A stretch of 6,326 nucleotides of DNA from Chlorobiota bacterium (GCA_030632095.1 DAOVJU010000212.1:1-6326); one strand, 5' to 3'. Counted from the first letter of the stretch, positions 1-6,142 are shown. The notes: generated from the sequence alone by a model not told the origin. A program made the numbers and translations.

Positions 1-14
1 AAAAATTTAAATTA

Positions 15-1937
15 ATGTCAATCCGATTTAAAATAATCATTGGGCTATTAGTAGTAATCTTGTCTTCTTATAGTTTATTAGCCATTCTGACAAGCATTTA
101 TGTTGATAAGGTTTTAGTTAAAGAAGTACAGACCCGGGTACGCTACGATTTAGTTTCAGCCCACGATATTTATAACAGTTATATTGACCATACCGATCAG
201 ATACTTAAAGCAATTTCAATACGGCGCACGATATACAGCCCTTTGGAAAAGGAGATAAAAGGCGACCTGGGAAAAGTTTTTCAAAACATTTACAATGGAA
301 ACGGGTTAGATATGCTCACTTTAGTTGATTCAACCGGTCGCGTGATATATAGAGCGCATAATCCGGAAAATTATGGAGATGATGTTTCAGAAATAACTAT
401 AATAAATAAAGTATTAAAAAACTGGGACCCAATAAAAGGAACTATTGTTTTGCCAGGGGATGTTATTAAACGAGAAGGAATTAGATTATCAAATCAAGCA
501 GAAATAAAAATAAAAGATACCCCTAAATCAATTCCGGCAACTAAAAAAATTGAGGACAGGGCAATGATGATTGCTGCTGCTGTACCTTTCATTTCTTTAA
601 GTGATAATAAGAAATTAGGGGTGATTTTCGGTGGTATTCTTATTAACAAAAACAATACAATTGTTGACCAGATAAAAGATAAAATATTTCATGATCAAAT
701 TCATCAAGAGAAAGATATTGGTACTGCAACTATTTTTTTTGATGATCTACGAATCTCGACAAACGTTAAACAAAAGGATGGAGAAAGGGCAATAGGCAGC
801 CGCTTGAGTAAACAAGTATATGAAGAGGTTTTAAAAAACGGGAATATATGGGCAGACCGTGCATTTGTTGTTAATAACTGGTATATAACAGCATATGAAC
901 CAATTCACGATTTAAATAACAATATAATCGGTGCACTTTATGTAGGCTTGCTTGAAGAACCTTTTAAACAACCTCAAAAGATCATTATTATTTTCTTTAT
1001 AGTAATGTTATCTGTTACTTCAATAGCTAGTTTTATTTTGATGTTTTTTTATACCAACATGATAATGAGGCCTGTTGGTGTTATTGTTTCAGTGAGTAAA
1101 AAAATTATGAATGGAGATTTGTCAGCCCGGTGTAATGTTGAGTCTTCAGGTGAAATTGGCTTATTATGTCAAACTTTTAATCAAATGGCAGAATCCATTG
1201 AGAAACATGAAAAACAATTAAAGAAAGATGCCCAGATGCAAATTATTCAAAGTGAAAAACTAGCTTCATTAGGCCGGCTTACTGCAGGGATAGCCCATGA
1301 AATAAATAATCCCTTAACCGGAATATTGACGTTTGCCCACTTGCTGAAACAAAAAAGCCAGGTTGAAGAAGATCTAAAAGACCTGCAAGTAATTATACAA
1401 GAAACAACAAGAGTTCGTGAGATTGTAAGAGGATTATTGGATTTTGCACGCCAATCACCATCTGATAAGGAATTGATAAATATTAATGAAACAATTCAGC
1501 AGGTATTAAAGCTGATAAAAGGCCAGAAAATATGTCAACATATTGAAATTTATGAAGAATATGCCGAAAATATTCCTGAATTACCGGCTGACAAAAATCA
1601 ATTTAAGCAAGTACTTTTAAATTTATTATTTAATGCTGCTGAATCAATTTCTCAAAAAGGTTTGATAAATGTAATTACCTCAATAGATAGAAAGGATATA
1701 ATTATCACTATCCAGGATAATGGTTGTGGAATAAAAAGTGCTGATATAGATAAGATTTTTGACCCCTTTTATACCACTAAACCTGTAGGAAAAGGAACCG
1801 GTTTAGGATTAAGTGTTAGTTATGGTATTATTCAACAACACGGAGGGACAATTAAATGCAAGTCAGAAGAGGGGAAAGGCACTAATTTTATAATAACATT
1901 ACCGATAATTACAGACCTTACTAAATCTGCAAAATAA
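15..1937 (+). CDS. Membrane sensor histidine kinase with Cache-type extracytoplasmic domain
   Basis: This 640-aa protein should sense a small ligand outside the cytoplasmic membrane, autophosphorylate and pass the phosphate to a response regulator, most likely the sigma-54 activator encoded next. A membrane segment lies at about residues 6-29, a large extracytoplasmic region at 31-320 and a second membrane segment at about 322-346. The sensor contains DLRISTN (244-250), DRAFVVNNWYITAYEPI (281-297) and IIGALYVGLLEEPF (304-317), which fit the Cache_3-Cache_2 type known from chemoreceptors and kinases. HAMP follows at about 348-400. The H-box has H428 in GIAHEINNP, the N-box is NLLFNAAES (536-544), G1 is DNGCGI (568-573), the F-box is FDPFY (582-586) and G2 is GKGTGLGLS (592-600), so all catalytic motifs are present. 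No receiver or PAS domain is visible. The ATG at 15 is preceded by an A/T-only leader without Shine-Dalgarno and puts the membrane anchor at the N-terminus. The ligand is unknown. Confidence 0.95.
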   Translation: MSIRFKIIIGLLVVILSSYSLLAILTSIYVDKVLVKEVQTRVRYDLVSAHDIYNSYIDHTDQILKAISIRRTIYSPLEKEIKGDLGKVFQNIYNGNGLDMLTLVDSTGRVIYRAHNPENYGDDVSEITIINKVLKNWDPIKGTIVLPGDVIKREGIRLSNQAEIKIKDTPKSIPATKKIEDRAMMIAAAVPFISLSDNKKLGVIFGGILINKNNTIVDQIKDKIFHDQIHQEKDIGTATIFFDDLRISTNVKQKDGERAIGSRLSKQVYEEVLKNGNIWADRAFVVNNWYITAYEPIHDLNNNIIGALYVGLLEEPFKQPQKIIIIFFIVMLSVTSIASFILMFFYTNMIMRPVGVIVSVSKKIMNGDLSARCNVESSGEIGLLCQTFNQMAESIEKHEKQLKKDAQMQIIQSEKLASLGRLTAGIAHEINNPLTGILTFAHLLKQKSQVEEDLKDLQVIIQETTRVREIVRGLLDFARQSPSDKELININETIQQVLKLIKGQKICQHIEIYEEYAENIPELPADKNQFKQVLLNLLFNAAESISQKGLINVITSIDRKDIIITIQDNGCGIKSADIDKIFDPFYTTKPVGKGTGLGLSVSYGIIQQHGGTIKCKSEEGKGTNFIITLPIITDLTKSAK

Positions 1938-1980
1938 TGTTAATTAGAAACATAAGAAATATTTTCATTTATTGATGAAT

Positions 1981-2028
1981 ATTGTTAAATTGTTAAATTG
2001 CTTTCTAACAACAATTTAACAATTTAGC
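1981..2028. repeat. A/T octamer repeat forming a 15-bp intergenic hairpin
   Basis: The unit ATTGTTAA occurs 2.5 times in tandem at 1981-2000. Its reverse complement returns at 2012-2026, so bases 1986-2000 pair perfectly with 2012-2026 around an 11-base loop; a G-U pair and a G-C pair can extend the stem. The hairpin sits 43 bases after the kinase stop. No T-run follows it, so it is a poor intrinsic terminator. It could be an RNA-processing or stabilising element, or simply an intergenic repeat. Confidence 0.6.
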
Positions 2029-2137
2029 CATTAAACAATTCTTGTTGAATAATTATCCCAAAGTCTCAGGATGCAATATAATCAATAAAAAACAGGTAAT
2101 TTAGTGAGTTCTGAGCTAATAAAACAAAAAATTGAAA

Positions 2138-3565
2138 ATGACTGATTTACAAAATCACACAGAAGTTCTAATAAAGCAAAAAATCCTGGTCATTGATGAT
2201 GAACCTATAGTAGGCTTAAGTTGTAAACGCATTCTGGAATCAGAAAAATACGAGGTTGTTATTGAACAAAATCCTAAAACAGGCTTACAAGAGGCTTTAT
2301 CGGGTAAATATATTTTGATTCTTTTAGACCTTATATTGCCGGATATTGACGGAATGGAAATACTGAAAATGATTAAATCATCAGAAGTAAATTCTGAAGT
2401 AGTTATTATTACCGGATATGCCACTGTTCAAACAGCCGTTGAAGCAATAAAAATAGGTGCTGCCGATTATGTTAGTAAACCATTCACTCCTGATGAGTTA
2501 AAACTTACTATTGAAAAAGTAATAAAACATTCTTCTTTAATAAAAGAAAACATTGCTTTAAAAAAAGAATTACAACTTCATCAGGGATTAATGGGAATAA
2601 TCAGTGTAAGCCCGAAAATGGAAAAAATATTTTCAATCATAAAAAGAGTGGCGCCTACAGATGGGACTGTTTTTATCACGGGCGAAAGCGGAACAGGTAA
2701 AGAATTAATTGCACAGGCAATACACAGGCTTAGTTTACGAAAAGATAAACCATTTATTGCATGCGATTGTAGTTCACTAGCCCCTACCCTTTTAGAAAGT
2801 GAGCTTTTTGGACACACAAAGGGTTCTTTTTCAGGGGCAATTGCAACAAAACAAGGCCTTTTTGAAGTTGCAAACAAGGGAACATTGTTTTTTGATGAAG
2901 TTTCTAATATAAGTCTTGAAACTCAAAGCAAGCTGCTTAGAGTTATCGAAACCAGAAGGTTCAGAAGAGTTGGCGATCCAATAGAACGAACAACTGATAT
3001 ACGATTAATTGCTGCTTCTAATCAGGATTTATTAAGAATGGTTAAAAAAGGAAGCTTCAGAGAAGACCTGTTTTATCGTCTGCAAGTTATACCTGTTCAT
3101 TTACCGCCTCTTCGCGAAAGGCAGGAAGATATAATAATACTGGCAACTGTATTTTTAAACAGGGTAAGACAAAATAATGAAATAAGTTCAAAGCGTTTTG
3201 CACCTGAATCTATAGAGATAATAGAAAATTATAAATGGCCCGGTAATGTCAGGGAATTAAAAAATATGGTAGAACGGATTGCTATATTATGCGATTCGGA
3301 AATTATTCAACCAAAACATTTACCAAAAGAACTTTTCGGTTTACCCGAAAAATATATTATCGATGATTTACCTAAAACATGGGAAGAGTTCAAAAAACTC
3401 AGAAAATATATTCAAGATAATGCTATAGCCGAAATTGAAAAAAGATTCTTAAGGGAAGCAATGAAACAGGCAAATGGTAATATAAGTTTAGCCGCGAAAG
3501 AAGTTAGGATGCATCGTACTAATTTTCATCTTTTATTACGTAAGTACAATATCAAAGGTTCATAA
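2138..3565 (+). CDS. Sigma-54-dependent response regulator, NtrC family
   Basis: This 475-aa transcription activator should be phosphorylated by the upstream kinase and use ATP to open sigma-54 RNA polymerase promoters. Numbered from the ATG at 2138, the receiver (about 14-130) has acidic residues D20-D21, phospho-acceptor D64, T92 and K114. The AAA+ domain (about 150-385) has Walker A GESGTGKE (182-189), Walker B with D253-E254 in TLFFDEV, the arginines in FREDLFYRL (about 307-315) and WPGNVREL (367-374). A Fis-type HTH closes the protein (about 440-472, NGNISLAAKEVRMHRTNFH). The sigma-54 contact loop reads GSFSGA (229-234) instead of GAFTGA. An in-frame TTG at 2132 would add two residues, but the ATG six bases later is the more natural start; neither has a Shine-Dalgarno. 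The gene follows the kinase after 200 bp with no clear promoter of its own, so co-transcription is likely. Confidence 0.95.
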   Translation: MTDLQNHTEVLIKQKILVIDDEPIVGLSCKRILESEKYEVVIEQNPKTGLQEALSGKYILILLDLILPDIDGMEILKMIKSSEVNSEVVIITGYATVQTAVEAIKIGAADYVSKPFTPDELKLTIEKVIKHSSLIKENIALKKELQLHQGLMGIISVSPKMEKIFSIIKRVAPTDGTVFITGESGTGKELIAQAIHRLSLRKDKPFIACDCSSLAPTLLESELFGHTKGSFSGAIATKQGLFEVANKGTLFFDEVSNISLETQSKLLRVIETRRFRRVGDPIERTTDIRLIAASNQDLLRMVKKGSFREDLFYRLQVIPVHLPPLRERQEDIIILATVFLNRVRQNNEISSKRFAPESIEIIENYKWPGNVRELKNMVERIAILCDSEIIQPKHLPKELFGLPEKYIIDDLPKTWEEFKKLRKYIQDNAIAEIEKRFLREAMKQANGNISLAAKEVRMHRTNFHLLLRKYNIKGS

Positions 3566-3645
3566 ACAGTTCTTTCTAATATATACATCATATATTTACC
3601 TATACGCTTTTATACCTACACATTAATTAAGTATATAAACTGTTT
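3564..3645. repeat. Long-range inverted repeat after the regulator gene
   Basis: AAACAGTT (3564-3571) overlaps the last bases of the regulator stop codon and pairs with AACTGTTT (3638-3645). A second arm TATATAC (3580-3586) pairs with GTATATA (3631-3637), leaving an 8-base bulge and a 44-base A/T-rich loop. Five T residues end the 3' side (3643-3647), which hints at a termination role, but the loop is far longer than in a standard intrinsic terminator. In such A/T-rich DNA chance is a real alternative. Confidence 0.3.
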
Positions 3646-3661
3646 TTCGCTCTATGTTATC

Positions 3662-3682
3662 AAGCTAGCTTTGCTCAATTGA
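3662..3682. promoter_or_regulatory. Two adjacent palindromes before the permease gene (possible operator)
   Basis: AAGCTAGCTT (3662-3671) is a perfect 10-base palindrome. TCAATTGA (3675-3682), a perfect 8-base palindrome, follows three bases later. The pair ends 27 bases before the permease ATG, where an operator or leader element could lie. No recognised binding consensus matches, and short palindromes are frequent in A/T-rich intergenic DNA, so this is only a candidate site. Confidence 0.25.
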
Positions 3683-3709
3683 AAAAGAAATTATATAAAG
3701 TATATTAAT

Positions 3710-4741
3710 ATGTCACCATTATTTAACCATTTATTAATCCCTTTCCTGGCTGCTATGTTTTTAGCAATTAATATGGGTGGTAGTGGAACAGCTCCATCTT
3801 TCTCAGCAGCATACGGCGCCAACATTGTTCGAAAAAGTGTAATTCCCGGCTTATTCGGAATTATGGTATTCCTGGGAGCTATTTTAGCAGGAAAAGGCAC
3901 TGCCACAACAATGGGGAAAGAATTACTGGCACCCGAATTAATGACTTATACAATAGTTTCTATTATTCTTTTTTCTGTTGCTATTGCGCTACTAATAGCT
4001 AATTTGCTTGGTATTCCACAATCAACAAGCCAGGCCACGGTACTTTCTATTGTTGCACCTGCCTGGTATTTTCACCAGTTAAATCATCAAAAATTATTCC
4101 TCGAAATAATCCCAACCTGGTTTATATTGCCTGTTATTTCTTTTTTTATCTGTTTTCTTATAGGAAAATATATATATAAACCATTAAGAAAAAGGGGATA
4201 TACAATGTCAAAAAAGGTGAATGAAAGCCCGGTTCTTAAAAGTTTAATTCTTGTTATGTCGCTGTATGTTGCTTTTTCAATTGGTGCAAATAACGTGGCT
4301 AATGCTGCCGGGCCAATAGCTTCAATGACAATTAACGAACTGAATTTACACGTTGACAAGAACTTTATTTTAATAATGATTTTATCAACTTTAATTGTAG
4401 CACCCAGTTTTGGGATTGGCAGTTCGATATTCGGCCATAAAATAGTAAGAAAAACAAGCAACGAAATAGTCCTTTTTGGCAAGATAGAAGCAGTCATAAT
4501 AGCTTTTGTCTCAGCGAGTCTTTTGTTGCTTGCTTCTATTACAAAAGGAATTCCTTCTTCCTTAGTCCAGGTTAATGTTGCTGCCATACTTGGAATCGGT
4601 GTAGCCAAGCTTGGATTTAAAAATATTTTCAAGAAAACAGAAGTTAATAAGTTTTTTGCCATGTGGATCATAGCACCATTGATTGCTTTCTTTTTATCCC
4701 TTTTATTAACATATTGCGCTGATAAATTAGATTTATTGTAA
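3710..4741 (+). CDS. PiT-superfamily anion permease, CysP-like (sulfate or related oxyanion)
   Basis: This 343-aa integral membrane protein has about ten predicted membrane segments in two inverted halves separated by a basic cytoplasmic loop (about 156-175, KPLRKRGYTMSKK). Each half has the PiT-type repeat. The first reads INMGGSGTAPSFSAAYGA (20-37) with ANLLGIPQSTSQATV (97-111); the second reads SIGANNVANAAGPIA (190-204) with GIPSSLVQVNVAAILGIGVAK (280-300). Phosphate transporters carry GANDxAN-type aspartates in both repeats. Here the first repeat has no such aspartate and the second has Asn (GANNVANA). That pattern, and the NMGGSG start, agree with the Bacillus CysP sulfate-permease branch as I remember it. 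The likely role is cation- or proton-coupled uptake of sulfate or a similar oxyanion, but phosphate cannot be excluded. The A/T-rich leader has no Shine-Dalgarno; the ATG at 3710 is chosen because the first membrane segment starts directly after it. The gene stands alone, 144 bp after the regulator. Confidence 0.85.
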   Translation: MSPLFNHLLIPFLAAMFLAINMGGSGTAPSFSAAYGANIVRKSVIPGLFGIMVFLGAILAGKGTATTMGKELLAPELMTYTIVSIILFSVAIALLIANLLGIPQSTSQATVLSIVAPAWYFHQLNHQKLFLEIIPTWFILPVISFFICFLIGKYIYKPLRKRGYTMSKKVNESPVLKSLILVMSLYVAFSIGANNVANAAGPIASMTINELNLHVDKNFILIMILSTLIVAPSFGIGSSIFGHKIVRKTSNEIVLFGKIEAVIIAFVSASLLLLASITKGIPSSLVQVNVAAILGIGVAKLGFKNIFKKTEVNKFFAMWIIAPLIAFFLSLLLTYCADKLDLL

Positions 4742-4787
4742 AAGTCCTAAGTAGCTGCTTCACCTTAACCCGCTTCATTCATACAAA

Positions 4788-4863
4788 AGCGAAGCGAACT
4801 CTGAGCGAAGCGATCATGCAAGTAATTGGATGAATGTGTGATGGATAGTGGGAAGCAAAGCGA
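4788..4863. repeat. Three copies of AGCGAAGCGA-type decamer
   Basis: AGCGAAGCGA occurs exactly at 4788-4797 and 4804-4813. A one-mismatch copy, AGCAAAGCGA, lies at 4854-4863. Flanking them, CATTCAT (4776-4782) is matched by its reverse complement ATGAATG (4830-4836), so the first two copies lie in the loop of a possible stem. The composition differs from the surrounding A/T-rich DNA, which suggests an inserted or dispersed repeat rather than permease 3' sequence. Confidence 0.55.
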
Positions 4864-4866
4864 GAA

Positions 4867-4969
4867 ATCCCGATCCTATAGCTATCGGATTAGTAATACC
4901 CAAATTTGGGGTTGTCTAAATTCATAAATTTGTTGGTATTACTTAATCGTAGAAAATTCGTGAATTTTC
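4867..4969. repeat. Cluster of three successive hairpins (degenerate repeat element)
   Basis: Hairpin A: ATCCCGAT (4867-4874) pairs with ATCGGAT (4884-4890) with one bulged C. Hairpin B: GATTAGTAATACC (4888-4900) pairs with 4935-4948 with one extra T, and CAAATTT (4901-4907) continues the stem with AAATTTG (4926-4932), leaving an 18-base loop; the perfect palindrome CCCAAATTTGGG (4899-4910) lies inside. Hairpin C: GAAAATTC (4952-4959) pairs perfectly with GAATTTTC (4962-4969) over a two-base loop. A and B share bases 4888-4890, so they compete. The layout resembles a dispersed intergenic repeat or a small non-autonomous element; no target-site duplication was identified. Confidence 0.55.
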
Positions 4970-5152
4970 CGGGTTAAACGGCTATTTATACTATATAGTT
5001 TCTTTAAGAAAACTCCAAATTTTAAAGTATATCCCCATAAGTAAAAAACCTAACTAAAAGTTTGAAATCAATACTTGGAGATTCATTACAATATTAAATA
5101 ACAAAAAGATTTTCTGAAAAAAATTAAAATAAAAAGGCTATAGTATAAAGTA

Positions 5153-5183
5153 TTGTGGCTAAAGTAAAGGAAGTATAAATTTG
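5153..5183 (+). promoter_or_regulatory. Distal Bacteroidota-type promoter for the DUF134 gene
   Basis: The -33 element TTG lies at 5153-5155 and the -7 element TAAATTTG at 5176-5183, with 20 bases between them. This fits the primary sigma factor consensus of Bacteroidota (TTTG or TTG, 17-23 bases, TAnnTTTG). Transcription from here would leave a leader of about 65-70 bases that contains the proximal promoter. Confidence 0.5.
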
Positions 5184-5200
5184 AAATGAGTTAATAAAAA

Positions 5201-5232
5201 TTTGTTTTATGCACATATGTTCATTATATTTG
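5201..5232 (+). promoter_or_regulatory. Proximal Bacteroidota-type promoter for the DUF134 gene
   Basis: TTTG at 5201-5204 is followed after 20 bases by TATATTTG at 5225-5232, a full match to the Bacteroidota -33/-7 consensus. The start point should fall near 5238, giving a leader of only about 20 bases without Shine-Dalgarno. A perfect palindrome, ACATATGT (5213-5220), sits between the two elements, where a repressor could block polymerase. Confidence 0.65.
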
Positions 5233-5257
5233 TACTGTAATATTAATAATTTTATCT

Positions 5258-5767
5258 ATGCCCCGTCCTGAAAAAAATAGAATAGTTCATGAACCGCCAA
5301 TCTTCAGAGAGTTTAAACCTGTTGGGATAGCTTCTAAATTTCTGGAACAAACAATACTGTCACTTGATGAGTTTGAAGCTTTCAGATTAGCGGATTATGT
5401 AGGTATGTCACACGAAGAAGCAGCCAGCGAAATGGAAATTTCACGTTCTACATTTACTCGTCTTATAGAACGTACACGAAAAAAAATAGCCGAATTAATT
5501 ATACATGGAAAAGTACTGACTATTGAAGGCGGAAAAATTCATTTCAGGAATAATATTATTCGTTGTCATGATTGTGGGTATATGTTTAATACTAATATTA
5601 ATAATACATTTACCGAATGTCCTGAATGTCATTCAAAAAATTTGGTAAATCTTGCCGGAGGATTCGGACACGGTAAATGCTGTACAAATATTAACTTTAA
5701 AAAAGGAGGTAATTATGCCAGGAAGAAACAAAACAGGGCCGGAAGGAATGGGCCCTTTAACAGGTAG
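5258..5767 (+). CDS. DUF134 (UPF0251) helix-turn-helix protein with C-terminal zinc ribbon
   Basis: This 169-aa protein begins with the typical MPRPEK start of the DUF134/UPF0251 family and continues with FREFKPVGI (16-24). A sigma-70 region-4-like HTH follows (LSLDEFEAFRLADYVGMSHEEAASEMEISRSTF in pieces, about 35-66, then a basic helix to about 80), and KVLTIEGGKI (85-94) ends the family core. Added behind it is a zinc ribbon, C103-x2-C106 and C121-x2-C124, and a GHGKCC motif (137-142). Family members are predicted DNA-binding proteins with no settled function; the ribbon suggests metal binding or metal sensing. The last 17 or so residues (YARKKQNRAGRNGPFNR) are very basic and are encoded by the overlap with the next gene, so they may be incidental. 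The ATG at 5258 fits both the family start and the promoters just upstream. It is probably co-transcribed with the following gene. Confidence 0.9.
   Translation: MPRPEKNRIVHEPPIFREFKPVGIASKFLEQTILSLDEFEAFRLADYVGMSHEEAASEMEISRSTFTRLIERTRKKIAELIIHGKVLTIEGGKIHFRNNIIRCHDCGYMFNTNINNTFTECPECHSKNLVNLAGGFGHGKCCTNINFKKGGNYARKKQNRAGRNGPFNR
5703..5710 (+). promoter_or_regulatory. Perfect Shine-Dalgarno inside the DUF134 gene
   Basis: AAGGAGGT lies four bases before the ATG at 5715 and decides that start. It is the only strong Shine-Dalgarno before a gene start in this window; the other starts have A/T-rich leaders. Because it lies within the translated end of the DUF134 gene, translation of the two genes is likely coupled. 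Confidence 0.8.
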
Positions 5768-6041
5768 GCGCATGGGAATTTGCGCTGATGCTGAAAGTTA
5801 CAACTATGATTTTCAACCGGGACTTGGAAGAGGTTTAAGAAGAGGCTTTGCAGGTGGAGGAAGAGGTTTTTCGGGAAGAGGAAGAGGTATGGGATCTGGT
5901 TTTAGAAGCGGGTTTGGTTTTTCAGGAAGTCAAAATGATCAGAATCTTTCCGATCGTAATGCTATTGAAAATGAGATTAAAATGCTCAGAAATCAATTGT
6001 CAAATCTCGAAGATCAGCTTTCTAAGACCGATGAAAAATAG
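5715..6041 (+). CDS. DUF5320-like Gly/Arg-rich small protein with C-terminal coiled coil
   Basis: This 108-aa protein opens with MPGRNKTGPEGMGPLTGRRM (1-20) followed by G-I-C (C23), the signature I associate with the DUF5320 family (MPGxxxTGPxGxGPxTGRxxGxC). Residues 37-70 are Gly, Arg and Phe rich with several RG and GRG units, similar to nucleic-acid-binding RG-rich tails. Residues about 83-106 (from NAIENEIKM to the end) form a predicted coiled coil, which suggests oligomerisation. No transmembrane or enzymatic motif is seen. An in-frame ATG at 5652 would add 21 residues, but the Shine-Dalgarno at 5703-5710 and the family start choose 5715. The gene overlaps the DUF134 gene by 53 bp in the +1 frame. 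The family has no established biochemical role that I know; it is often found beside iron-sulfur or molybdenum cofactor genes, so a role as accessory or scaffold protein is inference. Confidence 0.82.
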   Translation: MPGRNKTGPEGMGPLTGRRMGICADAESYNYDFQPGLGRGLRRGFAGGGRGFSGRGRGMGSGFRSGFGFSGSQNDQNLSDRNAIENEIKMLRNQLSNLEDQLSKTDEK

Positions 6042-6054
6042 CGGTAACAAAAGA

Positions 6055-6087
6055 AGACCTAACAGGTTTTAAAAACCTGTTAGGTCT
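6055..6087 (+). terminator. Perfect 15-bp hairpin, probable intrinsic terminator
   Basis: AGACCTAACAGGTTT (6055-6069) pairs without mismatch with 6073-6087 around the three-base loop TAA, starting 14 bases after the stop codon of the DUF5320-like gene. The downstream sequence GTATTTTA has only a short T-run. I recall this hairpin type as widespread between Bacteroidota genes. Its symmetry means it could act on both strands. It may end or weaken transcription before the next gene. Confidence 0.7.
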
Positions 6088-6142
6088 GTATTTTATGCAA
6101 ATGATAAATAAAAGATAATCAACTATATATAAAAATAAAAAG

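Larger units (their letters stand above)
4742..5257. other. 516-bp intergenic region: repeat cluster, then tandem promoters
   Basis: No coding region is supported here on either strand. The first part (about 4771-4970) is unusually GC-containing for the window's intergenic DNA and dense in repeats and hairpins, listed separately. The part from about 4980 to 5150 is plain A/T-rich sequence with one short palindrome, ACTATATAGT (4990-4999), and nothing else I recognise. The last part (5153-5257) carries two Bacteroidota-type promoters for the DUF134 gene. No tRNA, riboswitch or CRISPR pattern was seen. Confidence 0.7.

Noticed and set aside
2155..2424. Open frame on the - strand inside the regulator gene
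   Set aside because: It is antisense to the conserved receiver domain and shows no recognisable domain.
2581..2877. Open frame on the - strand inside the AAA+ domain
   Set aside because: It mirrors the conserved Walker A region of the regulator and has no independent support.
3591..3598. TATATTTA as a -7 element for the permease gene
   Set aside because: The last base deviates from TAnnTTTG and no TTG lies at the right distance upstream.
3691..3906. Short - strand open frame at the permease start
   Set aside because: It is antisense to the first conserved repeat and lacks any family resemblance.
4087..4671. 194-codon open frame on the - strand inside the permease gene
   Set aside because: The + strand encodes clear PiT repeats across the whole stretch; the antisense frame has no recognised motif.
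4842..4857. GG-N10-GC match to a sigma-54 promoter core
   Set aside because: Only TGG and GCA fit; the CAY and TT positions do not, it overlaps the repeat cluster and it is about 400 bp from the next gene.
4905..4932. TTTG and TAAATTTG as a third promoter
   Set aside because: The 16-base spacing is short and the -7 match lies inside a hairpin arm, so the match is better explained by the repeat structure.
5652..5714. Upstream in-frame ATG for the DUF5320-like protein
   Set aside because: The extra 21 residues are not family-like, and the Shine-Dalgarno and MPGRN start point to 5715.
5696..5715. Programmed frameshift fusing DUF134 and the DUF5320-like protein at the A-run before AGGAGG
   Set aside because: The second gene is in the +1 frame, so the usual -1 slip on an A-run would not join them, and the Shine-Dalgarno with ATG explains the layout.
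5848..6072. 74-codon + strand frame overlapping the DUF5320-like gene
   Set aside because: It is an out-of-frame reading of the Gly/Arg-rich gene and runs into the terminator hairpin.
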